This document shows, one piece after another, positions 1-6,304 of a DNA stretch of 7,800 bases. The first letter of the stretch is position 1, and each line of letters begins with the position of its first letter. The notes under the pieces are model-generated. The model was not told where the DNA came from and made no database searches. It saw only the letters and a program-made list of their open reading frames with translations. Made by a program: the position numbers and the translations under genes. This DNA is from JBHHXR01 sp046757205 (GTDB lineage Bacteria > Pseudomonadota > Alphaproteobacteria > Rhodobacterales > Rhodobacteraceae), in assembly GCA_046757205.1 (NCBI GenBank), contig JBHHXR010000176.1:1-7800 (forward strand). Reading direction: 5' to 3'.

Positions 1-1218
1 GACTACGCGCAGGCGCGGATATCGGAGCAAGGAGATGCGGCGCGTTTCGCTTACGGGCTGACGCTGTTTTTCGAGGCGGTGGAGGGGCTCTCCGCCGACT
101 TGTACCGTTACGGCCTCACCGGTCGCGGCGTCGATATTCCTTTCGTGCGGTTTCCTGTGCCGATCAACCCCTCGCCCGACCCGATTGACTACGCCAGGTT
201 CCGGGCTGTCCTTCAGGACTTCGAAGACCGGTTGGCGCGGTCCGAAAAGGTTCTCGGCGAGATCACCGACCCTGATATTCAACTGCCGCTGCGGCCGGTA
301 CTTGCGCGTCTCGACCTCGACGGAAATAGTTTTTATGAAACGCACGAACGCTTGGCGCATGTGTTCTTTCCGATTACTTTCGGAAGGTTCATCGAACCTG
401 ATAGAGAATCGCGTCTATGGCAAGAGTTGGACCACAGTATAAAAGCCGGCGATCCGTCGACATTCGAGAATCTAGATATAATTTTCGTGCTTTACGGCTT
501 GGACAGCGCCGATGCCGTGTGGCTTCAGGGATACTGCCACCTTCTTTCGGCGATGGTGGACATCCTGTTGGCGCACGACTGGGAAGATTCGTTCAACCAG
601 AGCTTTCATGTGTTCTTCCCGCGGTCGGACCTGCCGTATTCGGCTCTGAACGAGGTGTTCGAGAAACCGGATGAATTTACTGGATTTGTGGGGACTCATG
701 ATGTTGCCGTTGCCTTCGACATCGCATCGTTCGCCGTGCACTCGCCGTGGAAAGTCGTGGAGCCCGGGAAAATGCGTGCTGCGCGTGGCCACCTGAAGGC
801 GATGATCGCCACCAGCCGGCGCAGTTGGGATTTGATCCTCGGCGAAACGGACACCCTGCGAACCGAACCAAGACCCCGCGGCGCGACGGTCGAGTGGATA
901 TCGGCTCCCGACCAGCATCAGCCCGCCTGGCGAGGGCGCGTCACAAAACCGGTCGTGGATGGCTGGCTCAAGTTCCTCGATGCGTTCGAGGCAATGCTGG
1001 ATGGTGTACTGCTGATCCCGCATTGGCGATTTGACGAGGGCATCAATGTCCGGCGCATGTTCGAGGACCCACGGCCATTGTCGCCGATTCTCCTGATTCA
1101 GGGAGCGGATGCCCTGCCGTACCTTGAGGACGGGCCAATGGCGGACGGTGCCTACATGGAAGAAATCATGATGCTGCTCGACGGCGACTTGCTGGGCTAT
1201 TTCATCTGGTTCAACTGA
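1..1218 (+). CDS. Conserved hypothetical protein with EF-hand-like loop (5'-truncated)
   Basis: The frame is open from the first base to the TGA at 1216-1218, so the gene begins outside the window. The in-frame GTG at 79 is probably not the start. About 405 residues are visible. I recognise the style of an alphaproteobacterial family of unknown function: a segment rich in Pro-Asn-Pro (VPINPSPDPIDYARFR), a mid-region with VVEPGKMRAARGHLKAMIA and SRRSWDLILGETD, and an ending LLGYFIWFN. At 313-348 the codons spell DLDGNSFYETHE. This matches an EF-hand loop at positions 1, 3, 5 and 12, with Ser in place of the usual Gly at 6, so calcium binding is possible but unproven. No membrane segment stands out in the visible part. 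The N-terminus, where a signal peptide would be, is missing. Around 421-500 the GC content is only 35 of 80 bases, unlike its neighbours. It converges with hemF. The frame is secure; the function is unknown. Confidence 0.82.
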   Translation, partial: DYAQARISEQGDAARFAYGLTLFFEAVEGLSADLYRYGLTGRGVDIPFVRFPVPINPSPDPIDYARFRAVLQDFEDRLARSEKVLGEITDPDIQLPLRPVLARLDLDGNSFYETHERLAHVFFPITFGRFIEPDRESRLWQELDHSIKAGDPSTFENLDIIFVLYGLDSADAVWLQGYCHLLSAMVDILLAHDWEDSFNQSFHVFFPRSDLPYSALNEVFEKPDEFTGFVGTHDVAVAFDIASFAVHSPWKVVEPGKMRAARGHLKAMIATSRRSWDLILGETDTLRTEPRPRGATVEWISAPDQHQPAWRGRVTKPVVDGWLKFLDAFEAMLDGVLLIPHWRFDEGINVRRMFEDPRPLSPILLIQGADALPYLEDGPMADGAYMEEIMMLLDGDLLGYFIWFN

Positions 1219-1225
1219 GCGCGGA

Positions 1226-2119
1226 TCACGGCCACTTGGCCACCGGCGGCAGGCTCATCAGCACCGCCTCGGGGTTGTGGCCGGTCTGCAGGCCGAACTG
1301 GGTGCCGCGGTCGTAGACCAGGTTGAACTCGGCGTAGCGGCCGCGCTTGACCAGTTGCCATTCGCGCTCGGCTTCGGTCCAGCTTTCGCCCATGTGTTTC
1401 TCGGTCAGCGGCACGAAGGCTTTCAGGAAGGCGCGGCCGACGTCCTGGGTGAAGGCGAAATCGGCCTCCCAGTCGCCGGTGCAGTGATCGTCGAAGAATA
1501 TCCCTCCCGCGCCGCGCGGCTCGTTCCAGTGGCGGATCGTGAAATACTCGTCGGCCCATTGCTTGAAGCGCGGATAGTAGGCCGGGTCGTGCCGGTCGCA
1601 GGCGTCCCTCAGTTGCGCGTGGAAGAACGCGGTGTCGTCCGCGACCTCGACCATCGGGGTGAGGTCGGCGCCGCCGCCGAACCACCAGGCATGCGGCGTC
1701 CAGAACATGCGCGTGTTCATGTGCACGGCCGGTGTCTTCGGCGAGCGCATGTGCGCCACCAGCGATATGCCCGAGGCCCAGAAGCGCGGGTCGTCGGCGA
1801 GGCCTTCGAGGCCGGGGCGCGAACTCATGCTGCGCTGCGCCGCCGCGCCCAGCGTGCCGTAAACCGTCGAGATGTTGACGCCGACCTTTTCGAACACCCG
1901 GCCGCCGCGCATCACCGACATCTCGCCGCCGCCGGCGTCGGAGCCGTCGTCGCTGGCGCGCGTTGTCGCCTTGCGCTCGAACCTCCCTGCGGGCAGGTCC
2001 GCGAACGGCCCGGTGTCCTGCGCGTCCTCCAGCCGTTCGAAGGCGGCGCAGATATCGTCGCGCAGCGCCGTGAACCAGGCCGCCGCGCGCGCCTTTTGGG
2101 AAGTAAGATCACCGGACAT
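1226..2119 (-). CDS. hemF: Oxygen-dependent (aerobic) coproporphyrinogen III oxidase
   Basis: HemF uses O2 to decarboxylate coproporphyrinogen III to protoporphyrinogen IX in the cytoplasm, a late step of haem synthesis. From the ATG at 2119 the protein has 297 residues. In that numbering the signature stretches are GGGEMSVMRGGRVFEK (63-78), SLVAH (119-123), AVHMNTRMF (131-139, with the conserved His133 and Arg137), WWFGGGADLTP (145-155), RHWNEPRGAGGIFFDD (196-211) and RGRYAEFNLVYDRGTQFGLQTG (from 259). The C-terminus stops at MSLPPVAKWP, about 25 residues before the E. coli protein ends, which I regard as normal for alphaproteobacteria. The frame extends upstream to a GTG at 2185, with ATGs at 2149, 2125 and 2119. 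I chose 2119 because a GGGG lies 7 bases before it, homologues begin near the AAAWFTALRDDICAAFE segment, and a candidate promoter overlaps the longer version. It is divergent from the ABC operon and convergent with gene 1. The identity is very secure; the exact start is less so. Confidence 0.96.
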   Translation of the reverse strand: MSGDLTSQKARAAAWFTALRDDICAAFERLEDAQDTGPFADLPAGRFERKATTRASDDGSDAGGGEMSVMRGGRVFEKVGVNISTVYGTLGAAAQRSMSSRPGLEGLADDPRFWASGISLVAHMRSPKTPAVHMNTRMFWTPHAWWFGGGADLTPMVEVADDTAFFHAQLRDACDRHDPAYYPRFKQWADEYFTIRHWNEPRGAGGIFFDDHCTGDWEADFAFTQDVGRAFLKAFVPLTEKHMGESWTEAEREWQLVKRGRYAEFNLVYDRGTQFGLQTGHNPEAVLMSLPPVAKWP

Positions 2120-2158
2120 CGGCATACCCCGACTGTGACATGGATACATCAGCCCCGT

Positions 2159-2187
2159 CTTATCCCGACTGATGGTAACGGGCACAA
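2159..2187 (-). promoter_or_regulatory. Candidate sigma-70-type promoter for hemF
   Basis: Read on the minus strand, TTGTGC (2182-2187) and GATAAG (2159-2164) are separated by exactly 17 bases. The -35 match to TTGACA is only 3 of 6 and the -10 match to TATAAT is 4 of 6, so this is a weak candidate. Its position would put the transcript start near 2150, upstream of the ATGs at 2125 and 2119 but inside the longest hemF frame. It therefore fits the shorter hemF start. Confidence 0.3.
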
Positions 2188-2208
2188 GACCGAAATGGGG
2201 GTGACGGC

Positions 2209-2236
2209 GGCCGGTTTGGCGGCTATGTCACCGGCC
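2209..2236. repeat. Inverted repeat in the hemF/ABC divergent intergenic region
   Basis: GGCCGGT (2209-2215) and its exact reverse complement ACCGGCC (2230-2236) flank a 14-base spacer. A second, overlapping pair, GTGAC (2201-2205) and GTCAC (2227-2231), competes for part of the same bases. There is no T-tract on either side, so it does not look like an intrinsic terminator. It lies upstream of hemF on one strand and of the exporter operon on the other, where an operator or a structured leader would be plausible. That role is inference only; GC-rich DNA produces such repeats fairly often. Confidence 0.4.
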
Positions 2237-2259
2237 ACGCTCTGAACGGGGGACTGTAA

Positions 2260-2292
2260 ATGCACAACATCCGGAAAAATCTGACGGCCTGA
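2260..2292 (+). CDS. Possible 10-residue leader ORF upstream of the ABC operon
   Basis: An ATG at 2260 follows GGGGGA (2248-2253) by 6 bases, a good Shine-Dalgarno arrangement, and reads MHNIRKNLTA before a TGA. A short hairpin (GGGCC 2306-2310, GGCCC 2318-2322, 7-base loop) lies just downstream. The peptide has no run of a single amino acid, so there is no sign of classical attenuation. Short ORFs with a chance ribosome site are common, so this is only a candidate leader peptide. Confidence 0.2.
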   Translation: MHNIRKNLTA

Positions 2293-2352
2293 CCGGCTCC
2301 GGATGGGGCCTGTCATCGGCCCGCCTTGGCATTTTCTTCAGTCGCTATCCCC

Positions 2353-2359
2353 GAGAGGG
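2353..2359 (+). promoter_or_regulatory. Ribosome binding site of the small ORF
   Basis: GAGAGGG lies 8 bases before the ATG at 2368. It favours this start over the TTG at 2326 in the same frame, which has no comparable site upstream. Confidence 0.45.
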
Positions 2360-2367
2360 CTTTCCCA

Positions 2368-2616
2368 ATGTTTCTTATGTCAGATCATCTGCGCGACCCG
2401 CGTGTCGCGTTGCGCACACCGTCATCCGAGCCGCGTGTAACTGCTTCTTCAGGCGGTGACAGCGTGCCGGTTTCGTCCCGTGCCGCCTGGTTTTACCGCG
2501 ATTTCGGCGGGCTCGGGGCGGCGGAGGCGGAACCGGTCGTCGTGCCCGAAAGAAAACCTTTCCGCGCCGGTTTCCGCGCCGTTCTGGTTCGCCTTTACCG
2601 GCGCATCAGCGTATAA
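2368..2616 (+). CDS. Possible small hypothetical protein (82 residues)
   Basis: I do not recognise this product. The frame begins at an ATG with a good ribosome site and ends in TAA 17 bases before the first ABC gene, so it could be the first gene of the operon. The N-terminal half (to about residue 38) is polar and looks disordered. It is followed by AAWFYRDFGGLG (39-50), an acidic/Val-rich linker and a basic C-terminal stretch, FRAGFRAVLVRLYRRISV (65-82), that could form a cationic amphipathic helix. There is no obvious signal peptide or membrane span. About 63% of its codons end in G or C by my hand count, apparently fewer than in the exporter genes that follow, so coding status is uncertain. 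A membrane-associated accessory peptide for the exporter is one guess. An unused open frame in a 5' leader is the alternative. Confidence 0.42.
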   Translation: MFLMSDHLRDPRVALRTPSSEPRVTASSGGDSVPVSSRAAWFYRDFGGLGAAEAEPVVVPERKPFRAGFRAVLVRLYRRISV

Positions 2617-2633
2617 CCCCGTAGGTTGAAGCC

Positions 2634-4472
2634 ATGTATCGCCAGTTTGAAAACCTTGTTGATCCGTTTGCTGACACGCCGCGCGAAACGCCGCCGGCGG
2701 AGCTGTGGCCCTACGTAAAAACCCAGCTTCGCGCGTTCAAGAAATGGCTGCCGCTGATGGCGCTGACCGGCGTCGTCGTAGCCTTCGTGGAAAGCGGGCT
2801 GATCTTCTACTCCGGCCGCGTCATCGACCTGATGAACACCACCGGGCAGATCGAATTCTGGACGCTCCATGGTCTGGAACTGCTGCTGGCCGCGCTCTTC
2901 ATCCTGTTCCTGCGTCCGGTGATCATCACGCTGCAGCACCTGTTTCTGGAGCAGACTCTGGCCGGCAACATGCAGGAGCAGGCGCGCTGGCAGGCGCACC
3001 GGCACCTGTTGGGCCAGTCGCGCGGGTTTTTTCAGAACGACTTCGCCGGCCGCCTCGCCAATCGTGTGATGCAGATGGGACCGGCCATCGAGGACAGCAC
3101 CTACATGGCCTTCGAGGGTATCTGGTACGCCACCTCCTACGTCCTCGGCGCGATGATCGTGCTCGGCCAGATCGACTGGCGCATGGCGCTGCCGATGGCG
3201 ATCTGGCTGGTGGTCTACATCTTTTGCACCCGCTACATCGCCATCCGCGTTGCCGTGGCGTCCGAGAAACTGTCGGAAATGCGCTCGATGGTCACCGGCC
3301 GGGTGGTCGATGCCTATGCCAATATCGAAACGGTGAAGCTGTTTGCCCACGGCAAGCGCGAGGAGGCCTATGCCCAGTCGGCCATGCGCCGCCAGCGTCT
3401 GCGTTTCCTGCGCTTCCTGCGGCTGATGACCAGCCTGACGCTCGGCCTCGTCACAATCAACGGCGGGCTGATCGTCGGCGTTCTCGGCCCGGCGGTGTGG
3501 CTGTGGTCGCGCGGCACCGTCACCGTCGGCGAGGTGGCGGCGGCGGCGGCGCTGACCATCCGGCTGAACGGCATGACCGGCTGGATCATGTGGGTGACGA
3601 TCCGGCTCTTTGAGCATGCCGGCGTCATGCGCGAGGGCCTGCAGTCGATCTCGGTGCCGCATTCGGTGGTTGACAGGCCCGACGCGGCCGATCTGGTTCT
3701 GACCGAGGGCCGCATCACCTTCGACAACGTCTCGCACCACTACGGCAAGCGCGACGGCGGGCTCGATCACGTGTCGCTGGCCATCGAACCCGGTGAGAAG
3801 GTCGGGCTTGTGGGCCGCTCGGGTGCCGGAAAGTCGTCGCTCGTCAACCTGCTGCTACGGTTTCAGGACGTGGAACGCGGCACCATCCGCATCGACGGGA
3901 AGGACATTGCCTCGGTCGCCCAGGACAGCCTGCGCCGGCAGATCGGCATGGTGACGCAGGACAGCTCGCTCCTGCACCGCTCGGTCAGGGCCAACATTCT
4001 CTACGGCCGGCCGGAGGCCAGCGAGGCGATGATGTTCGAGGCGGCGCGGCGTGCCGAGGCGCATGAGTTCATCCTCGGGCTGCAGGACCCGAAGGGCCGC
4101 ACCGGCTACGACGCCTTCGTCGGCGAGCGCGGGGTGAAGCTTTCCGGCGGACAGAGGCAGCGCATCGCGCTGGCGCGCGTCATCCTGAAGGACGCGCCGA
4201 TCCTGGTGCTCGACGAAGCCACGTCGGCGCTCGATTCCGAGGTTGAAGCGGCGATCCAGAACACGCTTTATGGTGTCATGGAAGGCAAGACCGTGATCGC
4301 CATCGCGCATCGGCTGAGCACCATTGCCCAGCTTGACCGGATCGTGGTCCTTGACGCCGGGCGGATCGTCGAACAGGGCAGTCACGTGGCGCTTCTGGCA
4401 CATGGCGGGCTCTATGCCGGGCTTTGGAATCGGCAGTCCGGCGGGTTCCTCGGACTGGAGGCCGCCGAATGA
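2634..4472 (+). CDS. ABC exporter half-transporter, fused membrane and ATPase domains (first of pair)
   Basis: This is a 612-residue inner-membrane ABC exporter subunit of the MsbA/MdlB type, in which ATP hydrolysis drives outward transport. The membrane domain covers roughly residues 35-325, with hydrophobic segments near 39-60, 82-102, 163-183, 185-205, 264-290 and 300-322. Between them lie intracellular loop motifs LGQSRGFFQNDFAGR (126-140) and NIETVKLFAHG (230-240). The ATPase domain (about 355-600) is complete: A-loop Tyr370, Walker A GRSGAGKS (394-401), Q-loop Gln442, x-loop GERG (497-500), signature LSGGQ (503-507), Walker B ILVLDE (523-528) with catalytic Glu528, D-loop SALD and switch His559. 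An AGG lies 8 bases before the ATG. The stop overlaps the start of the next gene, a paralogue of almost equal length, so a heterodimer is likely. The substrate (lipid, drug or peptide) cannot be told. Type I protein secretion is unlikely, since no membrane fusion protein gene is nearby. Confidence 0.96.
   Translation: MYRQFENLVDPFADTPRETPPAELWPYVKTQLRAFKKWLPLMALTGVVVAFVESGLIFYSGRVIDLMNTTGQIEFWTLHGLELLLAALFILFLRPVIITLQHLFLEQTLAGNMQEQARWQAHRHLLGQSRGFFQNDFAGRLANRVMQMGPAIEDSTYMAFEGIWYATSYVLGAMIVLGQIDWRMALPMAIWLVVYIFCTRYIAIRVAVASEKLSEMRSMVTGRVVDAYANIETVKLFAHGKREEAYAQSAMRRQRLRFLRFLRLMTSLTLGLVTINGGLIVGVLGPAVWLWSRGTVTVGEVAAAAALTIRLNGMTGWIMWVTIRLFEHAGVMREGLQSISVPHSVVDRPDAADLVLTEGRITFDNVSHHYGKRDGGLDHVSLAIEPGEKVGLVGRSGAGKSSLVNLLLRFQDVERGTIRIDGKDIASVAQDSLRRQIGMVTQDSSLLHRSVRANILYGRPEASEAMMFEAARRAEAHEFILGLQDPKGRTGYDAFVGERGVKLSGGQRQRIALARVILKDAPILVLDEATSALDSEVEAAIQNTLYGVMEGKTVIAIAHRLSTIAQLDRIVVLDAGRIVEQGSHVALLAHGGLYAGLWNRQSGGFLGLEAAE
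4457..4461 (+). promoter_or_regulatory. Ribosome binding site deciding the start of the second ABC gene
   Basis: GGAGG sits inside the end of the first ABC gene, 7 bases before the ATG at 4469. That ATG overlaps the TGA of the first gene as ATGA. This rules in 4469 over the in-frame TTG at 4424 and suggests translational coupling, so the two subunits would be made in matched amounts. Confidence 0.75.
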
Positions 4473-6304
4473 TCCGGTTTTCCGAGCTTATCTCGGCCTT
4501 CGCGCCGGCAGACGGCCCGCCGCCGGCCACTCTGGCGGCTTTCATGCGCTGGGCGCTGAAGGGAAGCTGGCGAATCGTCGTTCTGGCCGCCTGCGCCAAC
4601 GCGCTTGCCGGTATCATGGAAGCCGGCAACGCCTTCATCGTCGGCTGGGTGATCGACGGGGCGCTGCTCGCCGGACCGCAGACCTATTTTGCCGAAAACT
4701 GGCCGTGGCTGGCCGGGATCGTGGTCTTCTTCCTGCTGATCCGGCCCAGCATCCTCGGTCTTACGGCGGTGATGAACTCGGTCACCCTCGGGCCCAACCT
4801 GTCGCAGCTCGTGCTCGGCCGCGTTCACCGCCACACGCTGGGCCAGAGCGTCGGGTTCTTCGACGACGACTTTGCCGGACGTATCGCGCAGAAGGAGATG
4901 CAGACGTCGCGGGCCGCTACGGAAGTGGTGCTGGAAGTGGTCAACGTCGTCACCTTCGCGTTCTCGACACTGATCGGCGCGGCGGTCCTGATGGCCACCA
5001 TCGACTGGCGGCTGCTGATCGTGCTGGCAGTCTGGCTGTTCCTCTATTTTGTGGTGATCAGTTGGTTTCTGCCACGCATCCGGTTGCGCGCCAAGGCCCG
5101 CGCCGCGGCGCGCGCCGCCGTCACCGGGCAGATCGTCGACACCGTGACCAATATCAAGACGGTGAAACTGTTCGCCCATGCCGGGCACGAGGATGCGGCG
5201 GCCGTCAGGGCGATGGCGACATACCGAGAGACGCAACTCGATTTCGGCCGCCTCGCGTCGCTCTTCCGGTTCGTCCTGATGGCAACCGGCGGGCTGCTGC
5301 CCGTGCTGCTGATCGGCGGCGCGCTGTGGATATGGCGGGGCGGCATGGCCAGCGCCGGCGACATCGCGATGGCGGGCCTGATCTCCACCCGCATCGCCCA
5401 GATGACCGGCTGGGTTTCGTTCACCGCGCTCGGCATTTTCGCCAATGTCGGCGAGGTCGAGGACGGTGTGCGAACGCTCAGCCCGGCGCATGGCATCACC
5501 GACGCGCCGGTGGCGCGGGAAATCGCCACCACCCGCGGAGACGTGGTGTTCGACAACGTCCGCTTCACCTATGGCCGCGAGAACGGCGGCGGGCTCGACG
5601 GCTTTTCGCTGCACGTGCGCCCCGGCGAGAAAGTCGGCCTCGTCGGCGCATCGGGAGCCGGAAAGTCGACCGCCGTGGCGCTTCTCCAGCGGCTCTACGA
5701 CGTGGAGGGTGGGAAAATCCTGCTGGATGGCCGGGATATCCGCGAGCTGACCCAGGACAGCCTGCGCCGCCAGATCGGCATGGTCACCCAGGAAACGGCG
5801 ATGTTCAACCGGTCGGCGCGCGAAAACATATTGTACGGCCGACCGGATGCCGACGAGGCGGAAATGCTGGCCGCCGCGACGCTGGCGGAAGCGCACGGGT
5901 TCATTCTGGAATTGCGGGATTTCGCCGGGCGCAAGGGCTACGAGGCGTTTCTCGGCGAACGCGGCGTGAAGCTTTCCGGCGGCCAGCGGCAGCGCATCGC
6001 GCTGGCCCGCGCCATACTGAAGGACGCGCCGGTCCTGGTGCTCGACGAGGCCACCTCGGCGCTCGATTCAGAGGTCGAGGCCTCTATCCAGACGGCGCTC
6101 GAAAGCGTCATGGCCGGCAAGACCGTGATCGCCATCGCGCACCGGCTCAGCACCATCGCCCGGATGGACCGGATCGTGGTGATGGAGGAGGGGCGGATCG
6201 TCGAGGAAGGCACGCATGACAGCCTGCTGGCGAGGGGCGGCCTCTACGCCCGGTTCTGGCGGCGCCAGTCGGGTGGTTTCATCGGCCTCAGCGCGGCGGA
6301 ATAG
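4469..6304 (+). CDS. ABC exporter half-transporter, fused membrane and ATPase domains (second of pair)
   Basis: This is a 611-residue paralogue of the preceding exporter and its probable heterodimer partner in the inner membrane. Hydrophobic segments lie near 35-62, 81-101, 157-177, 181-201, 262-290 and 298-325. The loop motifs LGQSVGFFDDDFAGR (124-138) and NIKTVKLFAHA (228-238) mirror those of the first gene. The ATPase domain has A-loop Tyr368, Walker A GASGAGKS (393-400), Q-loop Gln441, GERG (496-499), LSGGQ (502-506), Walker B VLVLDE (522-527) with catalytic Glu527, and switch His558. Neither partner has the degenerate ATP site seen in many heterodimeric exporters. Both end in RQSGGF-(L/I)-GL. 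The two ATPase domains are very alike even in nucleotides, while the membrane halves differ more; this points to an old tandem duplication with the ATP engine constrained. The TAG stop at 6302-6304 is followed directly by the tlyA start. The substrate is unknown. Confidence 0.96.
   Translation: MIRFSELISAFAPADGPPPATLAAFMRWALKGSWRIVVLAACANALAGIMEAGNAFIVGWVIDGALLAGPQTYFAENWPWLAGIVVFFLLIRPSILGLTAVMNSVTLGPNLSQLVLGRVHRHTLGQSVGFFDDDFAGRIAQKEMQTSRAATEVVLEVVNVVTFAFSTLIGAAVLMATIDWRLLIVLAVWLFLYFVVISWFLPRIRLRAKARAAARAAVTGQIVDTVTNIKTVKLFAHAGHEDAAAVRAMATYRETQLDFGRLASLFRFVLMATGGLLPVLLIGGALWIWRGGMASAGDIAMAGLISTRIAQMTGWVSFTALGIFANVGEVEDGVRTLSPAHGITDAPVAREIATTRGDVVFDNVRFTYGRENGGGLDGFSLHVRPGEKVGLVGASGAGKSTAVALLQRLYDVEGGKILLDGRDIRELTQDSLRRQIGMVTQETAMFNRSARENILYGRPDADEAEMLAAATLAEAHGFILELRDFAGRKGYEAFLGERGVKLSGGQRQRIALARAILKDAPVLVLDEATSALDSEVEASIQTALESVMAGKTVIAIAHRLSTIARMDRIVVMEEGRIVEEGTHDSLLARGGLYARFWRRQSGGFIGLSAAE

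Noticed and set aside
79..81. GTG as the start of gene 1
   Set aside because: The same frame is open to base 1 with plausible coding sequence, and no ribosome site precedes the GTG; the gene is simply cut by the window edge.
1230..1241. GGCCACTTGGCC as a terminator hairpin
   Set aside because: It lies in the coding end of hemF, the arms give only a 4-5 bp stem with a very tight loop, and there is no T-tract.
2120..2160. FNR-type box (TTGAT-N4-ATCAA) upstream of hemF
   Set aside because: The TGACATGGATACATCA stretch looks similar at first, but the half-sites do not match the consensus or each other.
1277..2245. 322-residue open frame opposite hemF
   Set aside because: It lies antisense to an unmistakable HemF, is rich in Ala, Arg, Gly and Val as expected of a GC-rich shadow, and shows no known motif.
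2326..2342. Sigma-54-like promoter starting TTGGCA
   Set aside because: The GG is not followed 10 bases later by the required GC, so the -12 element is missing.
2595..3770. 391-residue frame antisense to the first ABC gene
   Set aside because: A His-, Asp-, Arg- and Gln-rich composition is typical of the complement of a GC-rich gene; there is no domain in it and the sense strand is clearly coding.
4424..4468. Upstream TTG start for the second ABC gene
   Set aside because: GGAGG at 4457-4461 followed by the ATGA overlap at 4469 is far better, and the added residues copy the out-of-frame end of the first gene.
4412..5896. 494-residue frame antisense to the second ABC gene
   Set aside because: It is long only because stops are rare opposite GC-rich codons. 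The sequence is low-complexity and the exporter on the other strand is certain.
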